A stretch of DNA of 64,000 nucleotides, taken from contig CM049318.1 in the NCBI GenBank assembly GCA_026874595.1, positions 3,783,741-3,847,740 on the forward strand, written 5' to 3'. Source of the DNA: Sipunculus nudus (Eukaryota > Annelida > Sipuncula > Golfingiida > Sipunculidae). Below the pieces are notes generated by a model that had not been told where the DNA came from, did not search any database, and saw only the letters and a list, made by a program, of their open reading frames with translations. Position numbers and translations under genes: made by a program. Shown piece by piece: positions 25,601-35,738 of this stretch (positions are counted from its first letter, which is position 1; every line of letters starts with the position of its first letter).

Positions 25601-28600
25601 GTTTTAATCCTTCCTTCTTTGGCAGCTTTCATTATAACTTAAAAAAACAGGTACGAAACATCGTTATATGAATGTTCATGACAAGCCGAAGCAACATCCG
25701 GCAGAATTCAGATTATTGAAGAATTATGAACAAGCACATGCTTAAGTAGGAACCTGAATAAGAGTTGTATGCAGTCTATGTTTTCTCTGACTTAATCAAA
25801 CGTTGCAATCTATTCTGCTGTATTAATATTTATATCGAGCTTTCTCATAATCAATATAATTATATCAATATAGATTTACTCAGAGCTTTAATGCTTTAAT
25901 ACTATGTGTATTCTGTTGTCTACGTAATTGTTATATCCCAAATAAAGGTGCTAAATAGTTATAGTAGGATAAAAAGAACGAGATATCACGTTACTTGGGG
26001 TTTTTCATAAACTTGGGCATGCGGCAAGCTGTTCTAAGCAAATCACATCGCAGAGTGCCGAAACTATGTTGCACACCTTGGGGCTTCTACACTTCATAAA
26101 TATCAACCATTTGAACAAAACTTGAGCTGATATTCTTTTTCTATTGTGTTTATTATTCTTCATTCCGGCTTAGTTGTTTTTTTGTTGAGGTAGACCTATT
26201 GTATTGACTTTTCAAATACTGCATTCGAATTAATAAGAACCCCATGGGAGGCTTTTACTTTTACATATCGTGACTAAATGATTTTAGTTATATATGGAAA
26301 AAATGCCAACTAAACTTGATGTCTATTTGTTCCATCAGATTGCTAGGTTTCCGCCGTGTCCCACCAACTGTAGGACGCCGCCTGCACATCCGGTCTGAGG
26401 TACTTCCGGTGGCATCAAAGGCTTTACGCAGAGCCCTTTTTAAGAAAGGTAACACCGTGGACCTAGTTTATTTCTTTTGTACACATTTTTGTATTAATCC
26501 TCAGGAAGCAAAGACACTTTGCCATAACTTCATATCAACAATGCGTGCAGTTTGTGAGCAATTTTTTATAAAATATGTGCCTTGATTCTTCCATTAATAC
26601 AAAAAAAACCCACATTATTGAATAGCTGATATTTTACTTTAACTGGAGTCATCCTCGTTCAACGAATCGTGAGGTAAGAATTGTGAGCGCAAACAAATAT
26701 AGGATTTTTTTCCTTCATACCTATCATATGCTGGTTAGACGCCTTGTTCGGATTTCAAGTTGTATGCTGTCCTATTAAAGATCACTCAGTTTGCAGTTTT
26801 GTTCATATATAACCCCATATGTGTGTTCTATATACTTTCGTAGCTTACTGAAGAGTTTTCATGGATTGTTCACGTGTGAAATGGTCTTACATAAAACAAA
26901 CATGTAGCAACGGTACAAATACGTGGGCACTGAAAAATACACAGACAAAGCAAAACATTCAAACCAAAAAAAGGGAAAGAAAACATGTTTCTTTAAGATA
27001 TTAGATTATTCCTAATCACCTGACGCAACCTCAACACTTAGGTGATTGTTTTGCTCACATTGGCGCTTCACTGCCGTACTTCTTTTATCGTTTGGTTTCA
27101 AGACAACTGGGATTTATGGACAAGTCATTCCCCTGTTATAAACTAGCGTTATAGGGCAAAAACAACTGCTGAGTCTAAGTAACTCTCAACCGAATTTTAT
27201 CATTGTTACAATAAATCGTTTTTTTTCTCATTTATCCCTTATTATTTAATGTTTTGATAACATATTGTTTAGAGATTATTTTGCCTCTATATCCCTAGCA
27301 TAAAGACTGGTTAATTCGTCCTCTTATTTTCCTCTTCTCATACATTACCATTAGGACCATTTTCTTTTTTAAGTTGTATCTGTCAGATATTTATTTATAT
27401 AATTACAGTTTTAATAGAATGCTTAATCTATATTACAAAACTGTGACATCGATGATAAAAAAAAAGACCCAATATTGTGTAATTTTTCTCTGATACGATA
27501 ATCCGAACACTTTTCTTATCAAGGGTGAATAATTCTCTGCATGCCTTTTTTAACATCGTGACCAGATACTATAATGACCATATCTGATATTCCCATTTAA
27601 AACCTTATTTATGAACGAAATATCTGTAAAGACTTCTTGTTTTTGACATGTGAAGCAATTTACCTATTGTTCTCGAAAGATTAACAACAGTTACGTAAAA
27701 CGTTATTTTGATGTTGACGTTTCTTTGAGTTTTCCTTTTTTCTAAGCTTGTACATTTTTTCAAAGTTGTCAATTATTTTCATATGTAGATTTAAGTCATC
27801 AATCTTTCCTCATTGTGTTGACATTTTAGGAGGTGAATATTGCCTTACCGGTCGATGTTACCTGTGCGAGTACGAAAACGTCACTTGCACATCACGTGGT
27901 TATATTGAAGGCTCGGTGCAGCTGTACTTGAAATCTCTGAGCCGCCCCATCGAGAACCCGTGGGGAGTGAGGCACTCTCACATGTACGTACTTTGTATTA
28001 GCCATGAAAGTACGTGTTAAGCCTAATCGTACGTTCTTCCTGCGACAGTCGGATGAAGTCCCTACGCTGGTCATAATACAAATGAAAAAATGTCTCTTAT
28101 TTTCCGCCGTAGACCTGTTGCATATGTGTTTAACGATGTATGTGACTTAAGCAAAAGTCAAAAACAACCTACGATTTTGTCTGTCGTACGATTTCAGCAG
28201 GGCTACGACAGATGGACCCGTCGTAAGTTTGGAAGTGGTATTTTATAGTAATTTTGTCGAAGCATTCACATATAGAATATTTTTTGTTGCACGTGTGAAA
28301 ATTGCTCAGGGCTGTCTAAGCCTATGTGACTTAGGCTTGAGACAAACAAACGGCGGTCGCATGCATGACCTACAACGGTAGGACATTCGTAGGACCGTGA
28401 AAGGTAGAACGTGTGTCAATCGTTGGGCTGTCGTAGTAAAATTATACGATTCGAGGGCAACAGATAACCAAAAAGTCGTACGAAAATCGTAGGTTTATCG
28501 TAACACAGTCGTAAGGCATCATACAACAGACCTAAGAGATGGCCTGACATAAAAAATAACTTACGACGCTGAAAAATGTTTGAACATGTTCAAAATTCTA

Positions 28601-31600
28601 CGACAAGGGTCGACGTAAGTTTTTTTTTTCGTCGCAGAACACGTGTTTTTTGCACGACACACCCACAACTATCCTTGGAATTTCCTCATTTTTTTGTCAT
28701 AGACAAATCGTATATGTATTGTGCGATGTATGTGACTTAGGCTTAAGAAGACATTATAGTTAGACCGATTACCGACATGTTTTACTTTAACTGGTGAACT
28801 GGCCAAGCCGAAAACTGCACTGCTATAGTCGTGCTTTCTTTAAAATGGTAGCGCTTTACAAAACCGGTTATTTTGATAAATATCAGGATCCAAAGGTGTC
28901 TTGTGTAATGGATGCAAATAATAAAGAAGAGCAGGCGTGCAAACGATTATCAATGGCCCTTCACCTGTCTTATATATGCAATAAATCTATCTGATAATTC
29001 TTTTCAATAAAGTATCCATTGAATAACCTGAGCCCAAAGGAGTCCTTGCATGTGAAGAAAATTGAAAAACAAAGAACATTTTTGTACGCATAAGGTCGTC
29101 AAACAGAGACGTACGGTGCCACCCGCAGATGAACACACATGTCAGTCATGTGCTGAGTAAGTGTTTAAAATTTGGTGAACAAAAGCAGCAAGGGTCTTAG
29201 ATAAATGTGGTAAAAGAATGGGCGAGACGGGAAGACTGAAGGGAAATCAGAAATTTTTGCGATCAGAAAAATTTTAGATCCGGCGGAAACATCTTTCTCA
29301 AGACATTTCTTTTCAATATAGTACTCACTTGATTCACCAAGCTCCATAGAATCATAGCATATGATTTGAAGGCTAAAGTGTTCTCATTTACAGACTTAGC
29401 TGAACGGAAGTGAACAAAAAGAACATTTTGGATTGCACAAAGTCGTTAAACAGAGGTGGCGCCACCTGCGTAAAATAATCACATGTCGAAAATGTGCTGA
29501 GAACGTCTGTAAATTTTGGTGGAGAAAGAAGCAAGGGTTACAGGGATATGTGGTAAAAGAACAGGGCGGGACAGACGGACAACGGTCGGACGGACGGACA
29601 GCCGGACGCAGAAAATTTTAGTTGTCCTCCCTCCTATGTCGGGGGACTAATAAATGCAGTCTCTAAGGGTGACTGAGTCACTCGAGATGCCAATATGTTT
29701 CAACTAATTTATACTTTAACGAATTGCTGGAAGTTTAGCGTGATGCTAACCAAGTTAAAGAATATATATATATATTGATTCTACTAAAGTTAAAGTATAC
29801 ATAATAATTAGGAAGTTATACTTCTTGACAATGTTGTAAATTGCCGATCTCCGTTTCAGAGACTCTGGACAGGCTGATCGTTGTGAAAGTCGCCGCAAGA
29901 TGTCACCAGTGTTCTCCCAAGATCATCACTATTTGAATCTTGTCGATCTGTCCATTCTTGATTACGTCACGTATCACTTTGATTCGAAATATTACTTTGT
30001 CAGAGCGCCTGAGAAGTCACGTGATCTTGCCGTATATATCGACAGGGGGCGTGCGTGAGTACTGTCTAATCACGTGGTTCGATTCTACATACCATAAGTG
30101 AAATTAGACTTTCCGTATTGTAATATAATGGACGTGACACCTCAGCATAATCAATTGTCATTTTTAGTAACGCTGAATACATTGCTTAAATAAAAAACTT
30201 GGATAAAACTGATTTTCTCGGCATATAAAAAAACATTTACAATATGTAGGGGGCCTACAGTAATGTCTCAGTTGTTGTATGAGCGCCCTCTCGTATTCAT
30301 TCAGGTATATATAGCTATTTCAATGTTTAAACCTGTAAAATAAATTACACAGTTTTATAGAAATTACATTATGAATTACTACTTGTGGATATAAGCGTTT
30401 AGTTAATATAAAAAGCCGTTATTTTAAGATGAAGGAAAATTTAACAGCTTAAAAAAAATGAAAATTAAAAAAGATAACTACTCAAGTATGAAAATGAGAT
30501 GACGCTAAGTGTGTTAAAGTGAACATTACTTAATACATGTATGTATCCTATTGTCACATTTATAGGATTGGCATTATGGTATAGTAAACTATTAATTTAC
30601 TAAAAATTATCCATGGACTATCGTAGGAATGTGATTGTTGTTTTCATGGAGAAAACGATAACTATATATTAACAAGAAGTCACGTGTATACATGCTTATC
30701 GATAATGTCTCCTAAATTGAGCTTATAAATGTTTGATTTCAGACTGACACGTGCAGATAAAGATGATGACATAAATCTTCTGCCTTTGTCCCGGTGCTGT
30801 AGGTCAGTGGGGCGCGCGCACACACACACAGACATAACACAAAAACACACTAACACCGAGACCATAGCAAATCCGTTTCAAATGAAATTTTAAAATGAAA
30901 TTGCGAATTTGGAGAGAATGACGGTCACGTGACATAAAGGAAAACTTCCTGTCTTTATGTACTCCCTGAAACACATGCTCGAACGTTTACAAAGAGTCTC
31001 GCAAAATTACCGTGCTTGGTTTACAGAAACACCTCGAAATAGAAAGTACTTCGGCATAGCGACCACCTCAAATACCTTTTCATGGTCCCGATCGCTTTTT
31101 CGGTTTTAGTTAACCTTGGAATAGAGGGCACCTCGCTTTTTTTCGGGTTTATGGGCACTTATTTTGGTCTCAACGGGTGACCTGAACCTTGATAAACGTG
31201 ACCACTAATTACGAAGCCACTAATGAATACAGGCCAGATCAGACAAGTTCAGGGCGCAGATAAAGCAGATCAAAACGTATTCATGAAAGGTCAGACAAGG
31301 GCATGGACGTGGACATGAATGTTCTATATCATTTTACCCATGTCTGCCATTAATTATATGCAAGAGGTATAAGCCCTTAACTTTTGGCTGAAACTGCAAT
31401 TGTTTTTCTTTGGTTCGTCAATGGTTACTGATTATAATATACATGTATAAACTGTTTATATCAAACTTTACTTTAATTAACGGCGCATCGTCAAACGGAC
31501 TGGTGTCTGATCCTTACTGGTCAAACCTGGCCCAGACGACCACCTCGTAAATGCAGCCACATTATTTATGTCCCATAGGTGGTCGTTGTTTCGAGGTCTT

Positions 31601-31980
31601 ACTGTATAAGCTAACATTTACACAGAGTAAACAGGCCTAACATGCCTGATATGATATGCAACAATTAACCACATCATGTCTGTTGGATAAGTGTTAATTT
31701 CACACGTCGCTTTAATTGTCTTTTGTTAGACAAGGTGATCGTTATTATTTGCAGGCTGAGGAATTCAACATGGCACAACATAAAACAGATAGCGAGAACA
31801 CCAGACGTATTGACTCACTCTCTCGCCGAGGAATTAGCAAAAGACCAACTGTCGTATCGATCTATCCTGGCACCCCAACATTATAGCGCCATCTCTCGGC
31901 GGATCAAGAAACTACCTGCATACGTTCAGCGATGCCGCCACATGCATGGGATCACAAAGACGATTGAACCGGGATTGTAG
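11958..31980 (+). CDS. FAM20-family secretory-pathway kinase, seven exons
   Basis: Exons: 11958-12517, 16707-16790, 26339-26448, 27830-27983, 29860-30054, 30743-30802, 31755-31980. All junctions are GT-AG and phase-compatible, giving about 462 residues (453 from the second Met). Layout: short cytoplasmic tail, signal anchor at about 39-53, stem, then FAM20 kinase core. Residues seen: Lys184 in GGIKAVFK; Glu207 in SEIASFHID; C256/C261/C264/C271; EGSV and NPWG; C311; Asp344 where family members have DRHHYE; Asp364 where they have LDNG; C386-C387; C448. All eight cysteines expected from FAM20A/B/C are present. FAM20 proteins are type II Golgi or secreted kinases: FAM20B phosphorylates xylose in proteoglycan linkers, FAM20C phosphorylates secreted proteins and acts in biomineralisation. 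Core motifs resemble both B and C, so I assign no orthologue. Oddity: DRHN reads ELPT and DRHHYE reads DSKYYF, so activity may be altered. Confidence 0.93.
14585..15265. repeat. Mollusc-type repeat in FAM20-like intron 1
   Basis: Begins 'tagctcagctgac' with 'gtccgtcgtc' shortly after, and ends 'ggtgagctgagcgacatgac', so the ends are roughly inverted. The same terminal motif occurs at 48990-49040 and 55480-55520. The open frame at 15066-15284 is a by-product of this repeat. Confidence 0.5.
16279..16331. repeat. (TA)n microsatellite
   Basis: About 53 bp of TA with one TTTA interruption, 376 bp upstream of FAM20-like exon 2. Confidence 0.95.
16707..16790 (+). CDS. FAM20-like exon 2 (helix C glutamate)
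   Basis: 84-nt exon between 'ttgatccacag' and GTGAGA. Its first G completes the split Trp codon left by exon 1. It encodes HPRD...WYEGYELPTSEIASFHID, aligning with the family's YAGYDRHNAEVAAFHLDR block. Glu207 is kept but DRHN is not. Joining exon 1 straight to exon 3 would create a TGA, so this exon is required. Confidence 0.92.
16775..18060 (+). repeat. Tandem array built from the exon 2 end and its splice donor
   Basis: The last bases of exon 2 and the donor ('tttccatatagacag' then 'gtgagatatttaa') start a tandem repeat of 51 bp. Donor-like positions occur at 16791 (authentic), 16842 and 16893, exactly 51 bp apart. After an insertion they resume at 17687, 17756, 17807 and 17981, with decayed units between. 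Units carry 'gagaatgagaaag' and 'gacagtttccatata'. The unit pattern is read directly; that the true exon seeded the array is inference. Confidence 0.85.
16908..17630 (+). mobile_element. Insertion with TATA promoter inside the donor array; possible solo LTR
   Basis: About 0.7 kb interrupts the 51-bp array. It begins 'tgtgacacggg' and contains TATATAAAGGGG at 17149-17160. A purine-rich 'gagaaagcagcagagcag' follows, then a donor-like 'accaggtatgtg' (17403) and a pyrimidine tract with AG at about 17575. It ends near 'tgttaca' (17600) or 'attaca' (17630). TG...CA-like ends plus a core promoter suggest a solo LTR; 'aattg' against 'aattt' is a poor target duplication. It could instead be an alternative promoter with a non-coding exon. 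Confidence 0.35.
18615..18730 (+). repeat. Short direct duplication
   Basis: 'cgttcgttttgcaagatt' occurs at about 18625 and 18713, with 'aaatagaaaa' before each. This is an 88-bp tandem duplicate in intron 2. Confidence 0.6.
19329..19353. repeat. (CT)n microsatellite
   Basis: CT run inside a pyrimidine-rich tract, in intron 2. Confidence 0.85.
20741..20797. repeat. (TA)n microsatellite
   Basis: About 57 bp uninterrupted AT run in intron 2. Confidence 0.95.
21872..22393. mobile_element. hAT-like foldback MITE inside the 5' LTR
   Basis: Its arms of about 107 bp (21873-21979 and 22284-22393) are inverse complements with moderate divergence. Both ends read TAGACTGGTACC. Next to the ends are TTTTACCT and TTTTCCCC, which the intact 3' LTR shows once, so they look like a diverged 8-bp target duplication. 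An 8-bp duplication and TAG-type ends fit the hAT superfamily (inference). The middle 300 bp has no coding capacity. Confidence 0.72.
22427..22438 (+). promoter_or_regulatory. Primer-binding site matching proline tRNA 3' end
   Basis: GGGGGCTCGTCC (with a preceding T in the other copy) is the sequence complementary to the 3' end of proline tRNA, as used by some gammaretroviruses and LTR elements. It follows the LTR end by a few bases. Confidence 0.75.
22531..22542 (+). promoter_or_regulatory. Polypurine tract TAAGAGGGGGTG
   Basis: Purine-rich tract immediately before the 3' LTR. The identical 12-mer stands before the 3' LTR of the second copy (46244-46255, minus strand). Confidence 0.75.
22543..22697 (+). 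repeat. 3' LTR of copy 1 with tRNA-like Pol III module
   Basis: 155 bp. It contains an A-box-like 'tagcatagtggttg' (22610-22623) and a perfect B box GGTTCGAATCC (about 22642-22652), about 30 bp apart as in tRNA genes. Flanks around the B box pair poorly, so this is tRNA-derived rather than a working tRNA gene. Confidence 0.75.
23940..24250 (+). repeat. Dispersed repeat family, copy 1 of 3
   Basis: Ordered blocks 'gtatgcgttca.ccccgttcgtgtgtg', 'acataactc', 'ttcgggaatgagccaatg.agaatcg' and 'aataagtgaatgcaaacacgg' are shared, same orientation, with 33097-33440 and 59195-59560. No coding capacity. Confidence 0.7.
24600..26300. other. Intron 2 sequence, no other feature but a TA array
   Basis: AT-rich intronic sequence of the FAM20-like gene. 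The open frame 25086-25424 shows no domain. Confidence 0.5.
25561..25597. repeat. (TA)n microsatellite
   Basis: 37 bp TA run in intron 2. Confidence 0.95.
26339..26448 (+). CDS. FAM20-like exon 3
   Basis: 110 nt after 'tgttccatcag', ending before GTAACA. It encodes LLGFRRVPPTVGRRLHIR...LPVAS, which aligns with ILGFHRAPLVVGR in FAM20B. It enters in phase 2 and leaves in phase 1. Confidence 0.92.
27830..27983 (+). CDS. FAM20-like exon 4 (four-cysteine segment)
   Basis: 154 nt after 'gttgacattttag', ending before GTACGT. It encodes GEYCLTGRCYLCEYENVTC, then EGSV and NPWG. The cysteine spacing C-x4-C-x2-C-x6-C matches the family. A possible N-glycosylation site NVT is present. It exits in phase 2. 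Confidence 0.93.
28100..28760. repeat. TCGTACG-rich repeat in intron 4
   Basis: Direct flanking repeats 'cgatgtatgtgactta.gc' at 28133 and 28723 border a segment dense in 'cgtac', 'tcgtag' and 'tacgac' words in both orientations (for example 'gtcgtacgaaaatcgtagg'). A similar block occurs at 53330-53400. Likely a decayed non-coding mobile element. Confidence 0.5.
28990..29650 (+). repeat. Mollusc-type repeat with internal 360-bp duplication
   Basis: Two diverged halves (about 29040-29230 and 29405-29600) share 'acaaagaacattt', 'gtcgt.aaacagag', 'aca.atgtgctga', 'agcaagggt' and 'atgtggtaaaagaa..gggcg'. The right end carries 'ggacggacggacagccggacg' type sequence and 'ctccctcctatg', the inverse of the end at 9185. 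It stops about 210 bp before FAM20-like exon 5. Confidence 0.6.
29860..30054 (+). CDS. FAM20-like exon 5 (catalytic loop and metal Asp)
   Basis: 195 nt after 'gatctccgtttcag', ending before GTGAGT. It encodes CESRRKMSP, then LVDLSILDYVTYHFDSKYY (catalytic-loop position, Asp344), then LAVYIDRGR (metal-binding Asp364). The family's His-His-Tyr-Glu after the catalytic Asp is replaced. Confidence 0.9.
30743..30802 (+). CDS. FAM20-like exon 6 (CC motif)
   Basis: A 60-nt micro-exon after 'gtttgatttcag', ending before GTCAGT. It encodes DKDDDINLLPLSRCC, matching the family's LDERSILAPLYQCC. Its phase is 2 on both sides, so skipping it would keep the frame. Confidence 0.88.
31755..31980 (+). CDS. 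FAM20-like exon 7 (C-terminal lobe, stop)
   Basis: 226 nt after 'attatttgcag'. It encodes LRNSTWHNIKQIA...EELAKDQ...AYVQRC and ends with TAG at 31978-31980. RNSTW aligns with the RVSTW/RKSTY block and the last Cys (448) with VKQC/VRDC of FAM20B/C. Confidence 0.92.
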
Positions 31981-32213
31981 ATTGTTAACGAGAGGATTTT
32001 TTTTAAATGTCGATTATTAATGTCGGGCTCGAAGATTATATTTTGATAAATTTTAAATCAGTATTTCGAATTAAAAGAAACCTTAATAGCGATGATTAGG
32101 ACAAGATTATCGATATCATATCTATATTTGTACCCTGACGGGAGAACCTGCATGCAGTGGAAATTAATTTTACTAACCATTAGCAGATAAATCACAACAA
32201 CTATTAAACGTTA

Positions 32214-32219
32214 AATAAA
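32214..32219 (+). terminator. Polyadenylation signal AATAAA
   Basis: First good AATAAA downstream of the FAM20-like stop codon, 234 bp away. It is consistent with the 3' end of that transcript; cleavage is not proven. Confidence 0.5.
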
Positions 32220-33096
32220 GTCATGCCGCCTTGTTATGATAAAGACAACAAACAGGCTATATGGTTTCAGCTGTTTTTATTTTACCTTGACATTTCTTGG
32301 TAGAATAAAAATCTTCGTTGCATGGACAGAACACACACACACAGTGTGATTTCACCCCCCCCCCCCCCCCCACACACACACATACACGTTCAACCAATGG
32401 GTCATATCCAATTATATCCTAGCCTTTATCAGACACAAAAAAGTAAAATAAATAAAATAACAAAATGACTGAGAATATGACATGATTGACCCGTTTCCCT
32501 TAGTGATAGTGGGGCCCCCTGGGGAAATAAAGTTAAGTATTTGCGACCCACAGAGGGAGCCAATACATGAAATTTAAAATGATCACTGAACATTAACAAA
32601 CGTGATAAAAGAATGAAAAAAAATAATAAATAATTCCTCGACCTGTTGCAGGTATACTGTAACTCAGCGGCCAGAGAGCCGTAATTTAGTTGAATAACTT
32701 GCCGCGAGATGGTAGTACCTGTTCTTAGTATTGACACACAGCAGGATTAAGTTTTAAAGACTCTTGATAGTGGGGTGTGTAGGGGATCATGTTTTAGCCA
32801 TTGCATCGACTGAGCCAGTCTAAAAAATAATCATGCAGGTTTTATATATTACAACACAGGATTTCAGTGTAAGCAGAGGCTCTCAGTTCCGAGGTGAGTG
32901 GCTGTTTGTCCGAAGTGTATATCCTACAGCTAAGCGACAACCTGAAAACCAAACGTCGAATTTTAATTAACTGAAGAGCCCCTATAATTATTTTAGAAGG
33001 TCTGAGTGTCATGTTGTCATGGCTACTAACAGGTGGCCTCACCACGGAGCCCCCATTAAAATAAATCCGACCAATTAAAAAGAAACATTACAGCCC

Positions 33097-33440
33097 CGGT
33101 GCCGCCTGGAAGGTATGTGTTCAACCCCGTTCGTATGTGTTTCTGTGTTTCTGTGTTTCTTCATGGCTTAACTCACGCAGTCCTGGACGGAATCTCAAGA
33201 AATGTTCGGGTCATTTCGGGAACGGGCCAATGTAGAATCGGTTACAATTTGGTTTGGATCCCTCACATTATCCCGATTTAGGAACGTCACCAAGAATATT
33301 CATAAATCTAAAGTCACTTATGCACGAATCAACCTAAGAATATGGACTGAATCAGTGAATGTAAACATGGTTTTGGAGTAGGAACCCACAATGGGGAATC
33401 CCCACAAGTCGGAGGCTTGTATTCTTTGAAATGCAGATTT
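33097..33440 (+). repeat. Dispersed repeat family, copy 2 of 3
   Basis: Same family as 23940-24250 and 59195-59560: 'gtatgtgttcaaccccgttcgtatgtg', 'ttcgggaacgggccaatg.agaatcg', 'tgaatcagtgaatgtaaacatgg'. Non-coding. Confidence 0.7.
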
Positions 33441-33599
33441 ATAGTTATTCATGAAATGAATAGGGGGCTGTGACATATTGTGGTATAAAGATGCAGGGTA
33501 AAGATTTCGAACTATAACTTCAGCTGTTTGTTTCGGAGCATTGCGCCGATTCCGAGAATTTATATCTTTTGATCAAAAGCACATGATTTCATCTTGTTG

Positions 33600-34250
33600 A
33601 CAAAATATTCCCAGTGTAATGAATTAATCATTCAGTTTGAGAATATAGTTTAGACGGGGATGTATTTCCGTAGGAATTTAATGCCCAAATTGCGAGAATG
33701 ACTGATTTAGCATAAACAGGATATGAACTAATGAAAAATGTTAGGTAACAAATTTTCAGATCCCTCTAACACCGAAAATCCAAGATTGCCGCCTTTAGCC
33801 ATGGGAAATATTGAGTTTTGGGGATAAAGTGTACTTGCACGTGTAACAGAACAACGTTTTCTAAGGAACTGAATAAGATAGTGCTTGCTTTCAATTTATT
33901 TGCACTTAAAGTGATTAATGAATGCAGGTTATAATTTTTTTATGAACCCTGTGACCCCAAGGAATCCAAGATGGCCGCCACTGCAGTCTTAACATAGATA
34001 ACATGCTATTTTACTGTAATTGTCGCTTAAAACTTAATGATATTGGATCAATTTATACGTTTTTGAACGTGATTGCAAATAAAAGGAGTTTTTTATGAGC
34101 CCTGTAACCCCAGGGAATCTAAAAGGGCGAGATAAAGATAAAATAATGCTGTCGCAATGATATATGATAATTAGATCGATTTGTACTTTTTTATTGTGTT
34201 CTGTTTATTGCAACTAATCAGGATTTGTCGGATGCTCACTCAGGGTAGGC
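33600..34250 (+). repeat. Left arm of a long inverted repeat pair; internal GATGGCCGCC units
   Basis: Blocks 'ccgtaggaattta.tgcccaaatt', 'gttaggtaacaaattt' and 'ccaagat.gccgcc' recur in reverse complement at 37560-37880. Inside this arm a related unit repeats near 33770, 33955 and 34110 ('ccctgt.accccaaggaat' then 'aagatggccgcc' or decayed forms). Confidence 0.6.
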
Positions 34251-34956
34251 AAGGTCAAAATCAAATGCATGTATACTAATATTTTAAAGCATAAAAAAAA
34301 TCTTGGGCACTACACTGTCATATGTTTTGTGATATGGTGATCACAAGGAAACGGACCTTATGAAATTGATGGAAGATTCCAAGATTCTTAAAGTCTTGTT
34401 GGTGGTCTTGATACAGAAATATTCATGTCATATTAAACTCTTCCAAGAACCTTGTAGAAACAGGAGGATCGGTAGAAACCGTTGTCTGGACATTTTATAT
34501 TTCTATATAGTTTATCTCAATATGAGCGGAAACAGGTCTAATTGTTAGGAGTTATAGATAAGGTACTTCTAAAAGTTAAAACATACAAATAAAGCACAAA
34601 AATCTAATCAGCCATATTTGATCAACATAAAAGAAGGCACATCTGCATATGTAAAATGGCATATGAGTACGCATTATTCCTGAAGGAATGTTTGCACATT
34701 AACGGAATACAAAATATCTCAACGGTACACTTGTTGGATAAAACGGACCACGGATGGAAACTGTTTTTTTTTTTTTATTTTTTTTTTGTTCGAGGTAGCC
34801 GCCTCCATTTTTAATGCAAACTTTACTACAAATATGTACATCTGCAGATTTCCATTTCGATTTAGGACTACATGACAGAGTATTATGACACGCTTCTTCT
34901 TTAATTTTATATCCTGGCGTTAACCAAGCCCAAATGACTACTGCACCTGCGGGTCC

Positions 34957-35510
34957 TGTGTGCGTAATCGTCCCCTTTGCTTGGCTTTACCACCGAGGAT
35001 CCCCCGAAATGCGCACTTGTTTGTGAGTGAAACACGGCCGTTGGGCACGACCTTCCCATTACGCCTGGATGGAATCACTGTCGAGTGTGCATCAAACATG
35101 GGATGCAAATGCCATAATAATGTAAACCATCTGTTACCAGTGGTGAAAACTGCCCCTTCCCCCCGGCTCGTTGAGCGCTAGCACCTTTTATGTTATTTTT
35201 TACTTTTCCCATTTATTGGTGATTATTTTTGTTTTCAGATTTCGTTTTTATTTCCACAGCAATTAAATTATTAATTGACGTATAAGTGATTTGCTCCGTT
35301 AAGATAACATCTAATGTTTGTATACTTAGGAAGGGGTCTTTCCTTAATTGCATTCTGCGTGATCATTACACCAGGGTATAGATCCCCAAATTGCACTCGT
35401 GTTGTAGTGAGGCGCAGCCTTCCCGTTAATCTGCAGGGCGCCCAGTCTGGGTTGGTTCGGCTGTTACTCTTACATATGCTCTGCCTAGACTGCAGAAGTC
35501 ATTAAATTTG
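34957..35510 (+). other. Pair of related GC-richer islands, possibly decayed duplicated exons
   Basis: Both islands share 'gatcccc.aaat.gcact.gtg..gtgag' followed by 'ccttcccatta' or 'ccttcccgtta' and a similar tail, about 370 bp apart. Open frames of 73 and 63 codons cover them but are not alike in frame and match no domain I know. Confidence 0.3.
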
Positions 35511-35676
35511 GAAAGTTAAACATAGATCACCATCAATTAATTGACCTCGAAAATTAAATTTATGTGTTGATATTTTGTGAGTAATTATCTTGGTTGCGCA
35601 TTTCCGCCGATCAATCAACATGTAACATACAACTGAATGTATGGACCGTACAGTTTATAACCTTATTTTTAACTTG

Positions 35677-35678
<2 letters not shown>

Positions 35679-35734
<56 letters not shown>
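35679..35734. repeat. (TA)n microsatellite
   Basis: 56 bp uninterrupted run. Confidence 0.95.
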
Positions 35735-35738
<4 letters not shown>

